Made by a program: the position numbers and the translations under genes. The notes beneath the pieces are model-generated. The model did not search any database. It was given only the letters and a program-made list of their open reading frames with translations, and was not told the origin of the DNA. Positions 53,071-64,000 of a stretch of 64,000 nucleotides of DNA are shown here, one piece after another (within the stretch, counting starts at the first letter, position 1; every line of letters begins with the position of its first letter). Origin of the DNA: Hetaerina americana (Eukaryota; Arthropoda; Insecta; Odonata; Calopterygidae); contig JAKTNV010000061.1 of NCBI GenBank assembly GCA_022747635.1, positions 372,001-436,000 of the forward strand, written 5' to 3'.

Positions 53071-55435
53071 AAACAAAATGTCACACACACATGCTGTTCC
53101 TCTAGCTCCTTCATTGCTGCTGTTGCACGTGGCGACAAATAGGTTGACATGTACTGCTGCTGCTGCGTAGCGACTCAACGTAAACAACCACAACACCTCT
53201 CGTTTTAGTCATCAGGTGTTTCGCTAGATGACTCACTGTTTCGTTTTGATCCGTTGAACGGTTTGCGGAGAATAAAATCAGTCCGGTCTTTTTTTGATCA
53301 CACCTTCTATTGTCGTGCCATGGTTTAGTCTCTGTTCATCCAAAACTTTCCTTAATAAGTAGAATACCAATTATAATGTATGATTACTTTGACTGCTATC
53401 CTTTCCTCTTGTGAGTTCATCTATATCTCCAGTGGTAGATGAAACAGCTTCTGAGCACCATCTCTTGGCAAAATTATCAGGGCACTTAGAATTCTAAACC
53501 CTCTGGGATTTCTGTGATAATTACAATTATTTCATAGCTTAATTCGGAGAGCATCAAATTGGCAAGTGGAATGTCTGTGTTAAGGAGACTTTTCTGCTTG
53601 TGGTTTACACTCTTCCATCTGCTCCACCAGTCTTGCGTGTTCCTAACCCTTTTCCTTATGCAGGATTTCCAGTATATATAGCCTTGTGAATGTTTTTACC
53701 ATTAGGTAGGTTTTGTGTTTCAAAATATGTATATTAAAATCACTAATAATGCCTTAATGCAACAAAGAATATAATTATTCATTGATATAGTGATTTCAAT
53801 ATGTACCATATGTTGTATGTATATGATCTTACCTAATTTCTTCAGAATGAGGGTCAATTTTACACATCTTCGGAATATGCTATGAACCTCTCATAGCTTA
53901 TCCTGAGTAGGGGTTACACATTAGATAAAAGAAGCCATGGAATCCTCTGTATAACAATTGCACCTTGGCACAATAATGCCTGAAGGAGAAGGGAATATGA
54001 AAGTGATATTCCCTGCTAGAAAAAATCTATTGGACCCTCTCAGTATTACACCATTCTCATTATGTAGTTGTCCCATAGTCAAAAACAAAGTCTCAGAAAT
54101 GGATTCCTTTGGTTTCACTGTTCATTTGCAATTTTTAAACTAAAATCTGCCATTGATGTCAATTTATGCAGTGTATAAATGAATGCCATAGAGTTCATGA
54201 TCTATTTTATACAGAAATTAGGAAAAGCTTATCAGTATGGCAAAAAAGAATGAGAGGACAGAAAAACATTCATCTACACAGCTGAAATACCACTATAGGC
54301 AGAAAAGTATAAGGTTAATCACAACACATTTTCTAAGAAACCAAAAGAATAGATAATTGCAGTTAAAATCAGATGAAACATTGCAGATAGACTGATATTC
54401 TTTTCGAGTGAGCATTATCAGCCACTGTTATGTTGTACATCTTTTATACAATACCTCCATTAATATTAACAGTAGATTTTTCATTCAAAATGCTAAACAC
54501 ACATAAAAACCAAAGGAATTCATTTTGATGGTTATATTTATTGACTGTGGATCAAAAACTTTCTGTAGCAAAATCACTTCGTAAACATATGACTGAGGAT
54601 TCATAGCATGAAAGAGACTCCTAATACGACTTGTAGAGGGTATCTTTCCAAGGATAGGGCTTAGTGTTTTGCTGAGAGGGTCCCAATATTTAGAAGTTTT
54701 CCACCTAGGAATTCACTTGTGTAGACATGACATTCATTCCCTAGTGCAGTAAAACTGCAATTGGATATACATGATATTCAGCACTAAGTGGAGGTTAGCT
54801 CACAATGAACAATATCAATGTGTATACCAAACATTAGGCATCCGAGTGTTCATTTGTAATATTGAGTCTGCCATGGCTTCTTTTGTATAATTCATTACAC
54901 ATATTCAGGATTATGGTCTAACTTACAACAGTCTAATTCCCAAGAGAAAGGGATCTGTTTATGAGGGGTCCCAATGGGTAGAATTTTATATCTGGGAGAT
55001 TTTTCATTTGGGAAGCCTTAACAGGGTGTTCAGCACTGAGATGTAGAAAGTCTCTCAATGCATTCCATTCTTTGGAAGTACTTCTCGGTGAATTCCATAG
55101 GTGCAAAAGGGTTAAGTGCCAAATTCCTCCCACCACTTGGCTTCTTTTATCATCATATCAGCAACTTTTTAAAAAAAGATGCATATCCCTTGGTAGACAT
55201 ATTTTAAAATGGTATCAGGAATGTATTGTATCAGGTATATTCCACAACCATTTACTTCATTTACCAAATAACTCACAGAGCAGAATAACTTATCCTTTTA
55301 CTGTTTTCCAAACTATTACAGACAAATCAAAATTTTACACTCATAACAAATTATACATCCATAGGTAACAATAAACATAAAGCAATATCATGAGAACTAA
55401 AAAGAATCCATTGCAAAAAAAAAATTATATCCAAA
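53071..55435. other. Intergenic region, nothing firm
   Basis: AT-rich. Segments around 53920-54130 and 54840-54890 share short motifs in opposite orientation (AGAAGCCATGG versus CCATGGCTTCT), possibly an old inverted repeat. No gene was recognised. The kinase 3'UTR may extend into the right end. Confidence 0.4.
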
Positions 55436-55441
55436 TTTATT
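55436..55441 (-). terminator. Possible polyadenylation signal of the kinase gene
   Basis: AATAAA on the minus strand, about 780 nt beyond the kinase stop codon, is the first canonical signal I see downstream. Variant signals closer to the stop cannot be excluded. Confidence 0.3.
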
Positions 55442-56216
55442 CAGAAATTATAATGAACCATAAAAAATATGTACTTCAATTACAATAAGGGGGTTATTAC
55501 AGGTCTAAGCCCTTCTCACCAGGGACAAAAACCTCTCACCAAACAAAAAAAAATAAAAACTTCAGGGTTTTATCTATTGAAGCCACTGGCACAATGATGG
55601 AAGGAAAAACAAACACTTAATCATGTGAATATTTACAAATGAGGTGACAGAGATGATTAAGTAAAATGGCAAAGTTTGCATCTTCAATCTGTCAAAATTC
55701 CTAAATTCTATCACAGTTTACTAAATGTTCAGTAGGCAATGAGCTAAATACCACTGAATGATCCACATAATATAAATCCCATAAGCATATACCTTCACTA
55801 ATAATTCCAAAGAAATACTGAATGGCAACCAAGGAAAATATACCTTTTTCACTGAAAGAAAATTTTACTCATTGCTTCATTTCTCAAAGAGAAATTGCTC
55901 ATAATATTCAACACGAAAACAAAATAATGGGACCATACCATGTATGGTATTCCAAAATAACAAAGTCCCATTTTAACAACTTGCCTCTTAGAACAAAGAA
56001 AACAGAATCCCTCATATAACTTAGTAATAAAATAAATACTAGCTGTGTCATTAGTTAAAAAAAATATAAAATATAGTCCTGCCTCAGGCTAGAGAGGGTC
56101 TGTACAAAATGTTTCACTTCTGAAAATATATAAAAATATTTGCCAATTTAATGGTATGTTTGGGACTTAGTAACAACAGTCATTTGGTGAACATTTCTGA
56201 AAAGTTTTGCACAAGT

Positions 56217-56342
56217 TTAGAAGTCTGCAAATAATTTCTGTTCCTTTTCTCCCACTGATGGAGTTGATTGCCAATCTGTTTCTGGGTAGTCATCAAAGTT
56301 CCTAGTATCACCATCATATGTGACACGAGGCACGATTGGGGG
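56217..56342 (-). CDS. PRKX: PRKX final coding exon (C-tail)
   Basis: This 41-codon exon plus TAA encodes [20 protein letters not shown] then [20 protein letters not shown] and a final Phe. DTRNFDDY is the AGC-kinase tail, and the terminal FxxF-like hydrophobic motif packs on the N-lobe. Acceptor TTCTTTACAG. Confidence 0.93.
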   Translation of the reverse strand, partial: PPIVPRVTYDGDTRNFDDYPETDWQSTPSVGEKEQKLFADF

Positions 56343-59300
56343 CTGTAAAGAAAGAAATGAATAAATGGCATGCATTATCAACAGTTTTTTCTTAAATACA
56401 GCATCAATAAGAAATAAATATGAACATTATTCTAAGCATTGCAATTGGCTTAATTCTAAGAGTGATCAAATGCAACATATATATGAATGAGTATTCCAAA
56501 AGAGCGGACATACATAATCACAACACTAAGGCTAATATATACTTGGATATTTCCCAATGCATGTTAACAAGAAGGTACCAATAAATCTGAGAGTAGGTGT
56601 CTCAAAAAATATAACATGTAACCTAATTCTGCGAGCAACATTGACAATAGAATATCTGGAATGGTCTTAGATAAATGGCTCGTTACTAGACCAGTACATT
56701 CCTTAGATGATTATTTTGATCTGATCTTTCATTATCAATTTTTAATATTTAATTAATTTTCTTTTCTTTTTTTGTGAGGGACCTCATTTGTAATTGAATG
56801 AAATAGCAGAAAACACAGTGATGTGACAGTAAAACTTAAACTCCACATGGAAATTTAAAAAATCTGAACTAGTGAGATTTGAATTAAAACAAAAAAATTA
56901 CATCTGAGGCAGCTGGATGGTTATTAATGCCAACATGCATGTACATCTGTAAATCCAGAAACAAACATCATGCAATACTTCTGCATTGTTCATAGCATAC
57001 ACAATTGATGATACACAAACAGTATACATTATCCCCTTCCATCTGAATACAGCATAATGAGAAACAATAGATTTCATATCTATTGTAAGCTCAGGGTTTC
57101 CTAAGAGCCCTCAAAATTTTTTAGGGTGACAGGAACTTCATGATTTGATACAAGCACTTGAAAAGCAGCATGAAGTTTTCCCATTGACCTTTTTTTTAGT
57201 TCTTTGTACCTTCATACTATTGAACTAATCTCCAAAATACATAATTGGAGTTTGCATTGGGACAGGGTACTTCCCTTAAGATGTTCTGTTAGCTGCCCAT
57301 GCTATTCAGATGCTCTGGCCAGAGAGTTTCATGCCAATATAACCATTTTATCACCAAACATGGCCAACTATTTCTCATTGAGTGCATTAAAATCAAGAAT
57401 TAGGCTAATTTTACTGTCAAAAGGTCTTTCCAGTTTATGCTTGGAGGCCCTTCAGAAGGGCCTTCTTCTAGTCTTCACTATGATATCCCATGCTTATGAA
57501 ACAGAGACCATTTTGTTATTGTAGCAATACACAAACTGCACACTTTTAGTAAATATACAGTCGACCCTCACAAAATGAGTAATTGACATAATGAGCAAAA
57601 AATATTGTAAAAAAAATGACTCGCATAATGAGCGACGTTTTGCATAAACCAAAGAAATAATGCCAGGTTAGCATGATTGACCAGCAATTGAAATACCACT
57701 TGCCACCAAGATGGTAAGTTTTTGATACCCCAGAATATATTACAGAAATGATATACGATTTTTGTATGTTTACATCTGTGTTACTTCATTATTGGTATTC
57801 TTCTATATAAGGTAGGCTTTGAATGGACCCAGCCTATACACTGGTACAGTCTTACATTTGCTTGCTTCTCATAACAAAACAAAACCTGAAATCTAACACA
57901 ACAAGAAGCCCCTCTTCAATTCTGCAAATTTCCTTCCTCCCTTCATTCCATTTAAATGCCTATCCTTTTCCTAACCTGTTCTTCAACATTCTATTCACCA
58001 ATTAAAATGTTCTGCATCCACATTTTCTGCCTCCTCTGGATTCCTCCCAAAAATCCCCTCTTCTCCCCAACCATGTCTAGCACTTCCTTACTTGTTTTCC
58101 TTTATGTTTGTTTCATCTTTTCCATCCTTCACACCCACATTTCAAAAGCCATTAATTTATGCATATTCTCTTGCTTCAAAAAACAAGCTTTCATACCATA
58201 TAAAACTACTCTCTATATGTTAGTTTTGATCAGTCTTTTCTTAACATCTTTATTAAATACACAATCCAATTCCGTCCTTCATGAGAAACTTGCTTTGCCT
58301 AATGCAGCCATTCTTCTTATGTTCCTACTGATTTATTTGGTTCCAAAATACAGATGTGGTTGAAATGTTCCACCTGCTCAAGTAAATGGATTCCTGTTTT
58401 AACATTTTTACTTAGCGAATAACTGATCGTAGCACTTTTCCACTTGATATGCACTAGATGAACAATTTCAGATATAACTTTGCCTGTGTTGCCATGCCAG
58501 CATTAAGAACAAATTGAGTAGCTTCAGGCATGATGTGGTGGAAGTCGAACATAGTGAATAACTGATTGTTGCACTTTTCCACTTAATATCAATCTACTCG
58601 AGACTCTACAAAAAAGACTATCATGAGGAAAAGTGCTACGATCAGTTATTCATTATGTTCAACTTCCACCACATCATGCCTGAAGATACTCAATTTATTT
58701 TTACTTAGATTTCCTCTTTCTCAAAAGCATCATAATCTTTGTTTAGTTCACACTGATAATCATCTCTTAGCTTTTAATTGACTTACCAATGACCTCAGCA
58801 ATACTTTCAACCTCTTGGTTGACTGGCAAACTAAAGCTTGGTTATCTGCAAACCTAAACTTGATATCAATTCCCTTGATGCCTATTCTATCTCACCATCA
58901 AGTAAACCTGGACCTAAGCTATCCTCATCTATGTCATATTCTCTTTCTATGTCTAACCTAGCTAGCCTACTGTCTTTACCATATAGTTCCCAAAAAGGAA
59001 CTTTTTTCTCTCTTAAATACTCTCTTGTTCAAATAATATTTTTCTCAAGCATAGATTTTCTTGCCTTACTTCCTGATGGTGTTCTATCTTTACTGCATAT
59101 TGTACTAATTCCAGCCTACCTCGAAAAACTTGACATATCCTCTCACTGCATCTTCCACCATGCTTCTGTAAATTTTATGTTTCCTCAGTTTATTATCAAT
59201 TCTTTATACTTTCTTCTACCTAACTCTGTGTGTACATTCTTCCATTTCCTTCTATCATTTACTTCCCAAATTATCTCATCTGCAATCCATGGTTTTCTTG

Positions 59301-61355
59301 GTATTTTCATATTTACTTTTCCTGTAGGTTAAATTTCAGTTTTCAATGTCCCTTCTTTGATATTTTTCCATTTTCCAAATAATAAAAATGAAAATTGGTC
59401 AAAATGACAACTTTGGGTGACTACATTTTTAAGTGAACCTCATGGGAAGGGGAAAAATGCCCTCAAGAAATTCATCACCATCCAGAAGTTAAGCCACAAC
59501 ATGGAAAGGTATTGAAATAGCCATGACTATTCAAACCATCCTCCAAAACACCAGGCCTCTTGTATTCTATCCTCAATTAGAATACCTATTGCTTAAGTCA
59601 GGGAGCTGCATCAAAATATTAACACTTTGTCAACCCTCCTTTTGCAATACTCAACTTATTCTACTCTCTTCTTTGTCATTTTTAAGGGCAGGGAAGGCCA
59701 TATCTATATATATCCAAGTGATATACAAACCTTTACTTTTCTGTGATAAACATCTTGCCAATCCACACCTTTGAACCACCTATGCCTCTTAACATCTTCA
59801 GCCCCATTCTGGAAGGCAAAGAGAACACTGTTTCAGATTCAAAGTCAAAGGAAACAAAACAATGCAAAGAATTATTCAGCCTTTACATGCATGCTATGTT
59901 CAGAACTTTGTAAGATTCTTTATGAGAAGTGAATATCTGTGGGATGTCATTTTTGGTTAACAGATATTTAAACAGACAAACATTTAATTTATATATGGAT
60001 TATGATGTCATCAGGGCATTTTATGAGTACTACACATTTTGGAAAATAATCCACCACTGAAGACAAAGAAATAATTGTAGATGTACACATTCTGACTTAT
60101 GAATCCATGACAATTAACAAATAAAAGAAAATATTATCCATTTGGCTTATGAGTTATTGGACACATACATAAAGGGTAACTTTTCAGGTACAAGGAGAAG
60201 ATATTTTTAAAATGTTTAAAGGATAAATTTTGCCTTATTAAACAACTACAAGAGCAAATAATAAAAGCTGAGCATGCAATATATAATAGTTCAATCCGAT
60301 AATGCATATATTTTTTCCGAGGGGCCACAAAGACAAGATATTTACATATCTATCACACCACGAACTAGTACGTATATATATATATCCCAATCATACATAC
60401 AAGAGAATTCTTTTTTGTTTGCTCTGAAGAGACAGAGTAAATGTAGTGCATGACTGATGTTATTGGCCTTCATCTTGTTATTACTGTATTTTCCCATCGA
60501 TAACATGCGTGTTATCTATACAAGAATGTTAAGATGATCAAAAAATTATGATGTGCATTCTGTAATGAAAACTGAAAAAATCCAAGCATAAGACGTATTT
60601 TTACACACACACATCCGATATAGACCTTTTTTTACACACACTATATATAATTTTTACGTGCATTTGCATATGTAAATACAGATGCGCGGCATCTATAGAT
60701 GTTCAAGATAACTATGAAGCCCTGGGCATGCGGTATCTATACAAATTCATGATAACCATAAAGTTCTGGGTGCACGTTATACAGATGAGATGCATGTTAT
60801 CGATGTGAAAATACGGTAATATTGTCTTTCTTAACTGTTTACCTAGCACATGCATTGTTCCATTATGTGTTTCGTGTTGCAGGAACAATACATGGGCATT
60901 TTAATCAACCCATTTATAATTTCTGGTTGTAGTGATAATCTAGCAATAATGATATATGAACAGAGAAATATGTTCAGGAAAGGGGATAGGTTTAAGGGAA
61001 AATGCAAGCTAGAAATCATGTGCTATAAACCTAGTACATAGATATGGGAATCCTATTATGTGTATTTACATTCAGAGTTCACAGGAAAATAAATTAATAT
61101 TATTTTTACTGATGCCATTCCTGCCATGTGATAGTTCAATGGACTAAGTAAAACTTACTCAATAAGAACTCACCTTCATGTTTCCAAGTCTTTTTGTCCT
61201 ATCTTGTACCAGAAGTTTTTTGACAAGGTCTTTGGCCACAGGATCTAAATGCCTTGGCCACTCAACTTTTCCAGCTAAAATCTTTTCATAGATTCCAAAA
61301 GGATTGTCATCAAAGAAAGGAGGATAACCTGATAACATCTCATAAATAAGGACAC
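56217..61355 (-). CDS. PRKX: PRKX / Pka-C3-type cAMP-dependent protein kinase catalytic subunit, last three exons (partial)
   Basis: This is a Ser/Thr kinase of the AGC family; PRKX-type subunits phosphorylate basic-motif substrates and are regulated by cAMP through regulatory subunits. The visible 128 codons cover the C-lobe and tail: [20 protein letters not shown] (kinase subdomain IX-X), [64 protein letters not shown] and the terminal hydrophobic [21 protein letters not shown] and RLGN fit PRKX rather than the conventional PKA-C subunit, which has MAAGYPPFFADQPIQIY. Exons 61174-61355, 59731-59808 and 56217-56342 join in frame to a stop. The ATP-binding lobe and catalytic loop lie beyond the right edge. 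Confidence 0.92.
56343..57789 (-). other. PRKX penultimate intron, 5' third, nothing firm
   Basis: AT-rich. A segment starting CAGTCGACCCTCACAAAATG (57560) resembles a pogo/Tigger terminal repeat, with an internal repeat CATAATGAGC, but I could not find the partner end. Confidence 0.45.
57790..59340 (-). mobile_element. Degenerate LINE copy (same family as 42 kb), interrupted by fold-back element
   Basis: The DNA matches the LINE at 42.1-43.9 kb block by block (for example ACCATGTCTAGCACTTCCTT, CACACCCACATTTCAAAAGC, ACTAAAGCTTGGTTATCTGC), and the 5' part follows at 58870-59340. Frames are broken by many substitutions. A 282-bp inverted-repeat element is inserted at 58416-58697. Confidence 0.75.
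58405..58708. mobile_element. Fold-back retroposon with 11-bp target-site duplication
   Basis: The insert 58416-58697 is flanked by TTTTTACTTAG at 58405-58415 and 58698-58708. Arms of about 70 bp (58511-58580 and 58627-58696) are reverse complements with a few mismatches; a third partial arm copy sits at 58416-58445. Motif TTCAGGCATGATGTGGTGGA links it to the element at 47623-47813. Confidence 0.82.
59731..59808 (-). CDS. PRKX: PRKX exon (subdomain XI)
   Basis: This 26-codon exon encodes [20 protein letters not shown] then YHRKVK. It has acceptor TGCCTTCCAG and donor GTTTGT, phase 0/0. RHRWF is the conserved kinase subdomain XI motif. It is too short for ORF scans. Confidence 0.93.
59809..60481 (-). 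other. PRKX intron segment, nothing recognised
   Basis: AT-rich intron with a short TA microsatellite at about 60371-60384. Confidence 0.5.
60482..60818. mobile_element. MITE with about 25-bp inverted repeats
   Basis: The ends TACTGTATTTTCCCATCGAT and ATCGATGTGAAAATACGGTA are imperfect reverse complements continuing into AACATGC / GCATGTT, with TA at both outer edges. Internal repeats of GTTATCTATACA type are present. There is no coding content. TA target suggests a Tc1/mariner-superfamily derivative. Confidence 0.75.
61174..61355 (-). CDS. PRKX: PRKX exon (kinase C-lobe)
   Basis: The exon encodes [20 protein letters not shown] through RLGNMK. It begins with two bases completing Gly after a TACTTTTCAG acceptor and ends in phase 0 at GTGAGT. 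The preceding residues (WxLG) are on an exon outside the window. Confidence 0.93.
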
Positions 61356-62060
61356 CTGAAAAGTAAAAGCTTCCAGTAAGACTATGGCCATTCACATAAT
61401 TGATGCAAAAAATTTACATTACTGATAGCAGCCTCATTTTGAAAAAATCAATCAGAATAAAACACAAAAAAAGAGTGATGCATATCAAGGAAGATAAAAG
61501 TGGAGCTCCTATGTTAGTTAATATAGATAGATAGACAGTCATCTTTATTTTGGGGCGAGATTTGAGACTAAGGAGTCTCTTCTACCACCTAACCCCTCAT
61601 CACACATTTACAATATTTAAATTAAAGATAAATTATACAAATTATATATGAATAGGAATAAAATTAATACATATAATGCCTTAGGACTGACATTAATGTA
61701 GTCAAATAACTACAACGATATTCCTGCTACATTTTTGAACTGTCCATAAGTAAATTCAGCCAATATTTTAAATCATGCATTGAATATAGAAAGTCAAAGT
61801 CCACTTACAATTTCAAGTCAAACAGCTGTTTTGCATGCAGTTTATGAATGACTTCATGCCTCATCCATTTGGATATGGGTAATTCCATTCCAAATCGGAT
61901 AAGAATTGACATATATTCATTTTCTACGCAATAATAGACTTTTAATAAAAATGAAGGTTTATCAATTTTTGCAACCCAACAACCCCATTGGTCTTCAAGG
62001 TATTTCAGTTCAAACTTGATGAAACTCAGAAAGCATGTGGTATTTTAAAATGTAATGTCC
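61356..62060 (-). other. PRKX upstream intron, left part
   Basis: AT-rich. A GATA-type run followed by CAGTCATCTTTATTTTGGGG (about 61527-61560) looks like the 3' end of another retroelement on the minus strand, but no coding part is recognisable. Confidence 0.4.
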
Positions 62061-62091
<31 letters not shown>

Positions 62092-62691
62092 TATTCATTT
62101 TAAAAATGGTACAACCATATTAAATGTCGTCAATCATAATATTACTTAATATATAAACATAAGTTCTTAAATGTGATGAAGATTGTCACAAGAGAATTCA
62201 TCCAATGAGTAAAGTGGGTGAGCAAGTAACCAGGTATATACCCTATTCTTGAAACTCTGGATACCATCTGATTTCAACTGAGTAGGCAGATAGTTATACA
62301 GTCGTATGTTCATATTGTGAAATGTGTTGTAAGTTGATGACAATCTACAATAAGTAGTATTTAGATTCGATTTACCTCTTGTGGAATAGTTATGGAGGTT
62401 GGATCTTAATTGGTAAGTTTCTAGATTAACTTTCACATGAATCAGAGCCTTAAAGATATACAAACAAAATACAGTCATGATTCTATACCTAATAAAAAAA
62501 GGTTTGCAGGAATCACGTGGTGGTATATTAGCAAGAGAGCGAATAGCTCTCTTTTGCAGTAGCAAAATTTGTTTAACATGAGGGGAATGACCCCATAACT
62601 CAACACCATAATTCAAATGACATTGAAAGAAGGCATGGTAAAGTGTTAAACGATACTCATTTGAAATGATAAAGTTGAGCTTTCTTAACAT
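62061..62691 (-). mobile_element. 5'-truncated non-LTR retrotransposon (RT C-terminal domain)
   Basis: The open frame 62167-62691 encodes MLRKLNFIISNEYRLTLYHA, FFQCHLNYGVELWGHSPH and LLQKRAIRSLANIPPRDSC, the C-terminal region of jockey/CR1-like reverse transcriptases (the LxYGxxxWG and QKxAxR motifs). The 3' end is an (AAT)n run at 62061-62089, typical of such tails. It is a different family from the 42-kb LINE. Confidence 0.82.
62062..62089. repeat. AAT trinucleotide microsatellite
   Basis: About nine tandem AAT units at the 3' end of the truncated retrotransposon; probably its tail, expanded. Confidence 0.9.
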
Positions 62692-62889
62692 ATAAACAGC
62701 TTTACTAAGTTTATTACAGGTCTGACTGAATAAATAGCCAACAAAGACGAGCAGTTTTAAAATTTTTATAAAGTTAATGAAAAATATATTTATTATGCCT
62801 AAAATTATTGGTCATGTCTTTGCAAAATTAGCTTATGAAATGGAAACATTGATTTTTTTATTTACAATATTATCTTTATGTGACCATCA

Positions 62890-62985
62890 CTCTAGAATAT
62901 AATTAATTATTTCAGACATAGCTTTGTGGAATTGTTTAATGACAAATAATGTCGAATTAAAACTTTGTAAATCCACATGATAATT
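62890..62985. repeat. Dispersed repeat shared with 155-245
   Basis: See the entry at 155-245. This copy carries AATATAATTAATTATTTCAG and AAACTTTGTAAATCCACATGA. Confidence 0.6.
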
Positions 62986-63808
62986 TAAGGCAATACTTTT
63001 TATTTTTTTATCGATTTATTAAGTTTTATTTGAAGTTATTCCTTAAACTAAAAGGAAAAATATCTTCATTCTTGATAATGATAACTCATCAGAAAAAAAT
63101 GGTATCTAAATGAATAAGAGTCCAAGTAATGAAGACACAAACAATGTGTACCTGGACAGCAGGGTAAAAGGTGGTCACTCACTCCGATTTCAACATTGGT
63201 AAAAACAATTTCAAAGGGGAAATCACAAAAATTACAGCGAATCACATATACAGTATATGTTTCAAATAAAAGAATGTATTTTACATAGCAATGTCCACTA
63301 TAGCTATTGAAGATGACTGCTGCAGTAGAAATAGTTGATAACTCATTCCTTTTTACATCACAAATTAACATTTGACAAAGCAACATTGTTATTGGGTGAT
63401 TAATTTAATAATAGTTCCTGCATGTATTCATCCGCAATATTTGCAAAAAAAAAAGTATATATGTAATACAAAATACGTAAACTGTGAATAAGTTCTTGCC
63501 ATGCAATTTAAAAAAAACTCAGTGCTATACCCACCCATAATCTGCATGACACAATATTCATTTCAGCAGTATAGCTAAGCAAACTAATAATAATTACAAT
63601 TCACACATATTCATCTGTCTCCAACACTTATACTACATACAACTATTCAATATCTCCTGGAAATGAACACATCTGTAATAATTACTTTATTAGAAACTCA
63701 TATTTATAATGCCACATGTTTTTCCAGAAAGTTTGACCCAAAATATCTCGAACACCATTCCATATATCCGACTACCAGCTGATTGGTATTTACTTATATC
63801 TAGTGGAA
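62986..63808 (-). other. PRKX upstream intron, nothing recognised
   Basis: AT-rich. No kinase exon could be found here; the 106-codon open frame at 63066-63386 has no kinase motif. Confidence 0.45.
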
Positions 63809-64000
63809 GTCCCCTCCCCGGACTACAACCTTGACGTGGTGGAAGGGCTTGTGCGTTCCGATGACCCCTAGAGCTGTGCTGGCGGGAGTAATAAAAATTG
63901 CTCCTGGTAGGGTCACCCATGCCAGATAGGTCGAAGGTTAGGAGCCAGACGAAAGGTAGTCCACGCAGCGTCTGTTCCTCAGTGAGGCGGCTGCAATGGC
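63809..64000 (+). mobile_element. 5' end of a LINE, truncated by the window edge
   Basis: CCCCGGACTACAACCTTGAC, GTGGTGGAAGGGCTTGTG and CTCCTGGTAGGGTCACCC form a GC-rich block I recognise as the 5' untranslated start common to endonuclease-RT (RTE-like) LINEs of invertebrates. No ORF is reached before the edge. The assignment rests on memory of such elements. Confidence 0.5.

Noticed and set aside
57560..57660. Tigger/pogo element called from one end
   Set aside because: The terminal-repeat-like sequence CAGTCGACCCTC is suggestive, but no matching opposite end was found, so no element boundaries can be given.
63066..63386. 106-codon minus-strand frame as an upstream kinase exon
   Set aside because: It lacks all kinase motifs (no HRD/YRDLKPEN or DFG), so the upstream exons must lie outside the window.

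Overview
This is animal nuclear DNA: AT-rich, split genes with standard GT-AG introns, several tRNA-derived SINE families, non-LTR retrotransposon debris and mariner and pogo-like DNA transposons. The protein sequences and repeat mix fit an arthropod, most likely an insect; I cannot name the species. There are no bacterial operons, CRISPR arrays or viral genes.

Two genes are present, both on the minus strand. From 51309 down to 1544 lies the 5' part of a USP34-type ubiquitin-specific protease (Drosophila puffyeye orthologue). I rebuilt 28 coding exons by hand. All splice phases match and together they give 6225 nt, exactly 2075 codons, from the initiator Met to just past the catalytic Cys box. 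The rest of the catalytic domain and the C-terminal half lie off the left edge. Upstream of it, in the same orientation, are the last three coding exons of a PRKX/Pka-C3-type cAMP-dependent protein kinase (61355 to 56217); its earlier exons lie off the right edge. The interval 51310-56216 is intergenic plus the kinase 3'UTR.

Most of the remaining sequence is intron. It holds: SINE family A (2.3, 31.9, 32.3 and 52.4 kb, two of them inverted dimers); SINE family B (14.3, 30.9, 33.9 and 39.0 kb); an intact SINE C with a 13-bp target-site duplication (34.1 kb); an endonuclease-reverse-transcriptase LINE (7.5, 40.0, 42.1-45.2, 53.0 and 57.8-59.3 kb); a CR1-like LINE whose 3' tail recurs three times; an internally deleted mariner with perfect 30-bp inverted repeats (14.95 kb); a mariner C-terminal fragment (20.2 kb); three copies of a pogo/Tigger-like repeat; a MITE (60.5 kb); and several fold-back elements.

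The most notable observation is at 47610-47826. A 191-bp fold-back element with perfect 71-bp arms sits exactly at the exon 5 / intron 5 boundary of USP34. Its 13-bp target-site duplication contains the splice donor, so the donor is present twice. A relative with an 11-bp duplication lies at 58.4 kb. I found no unknown multi-gene system; the new-looking material is in these fold-back and inverted-dimer retroposons.
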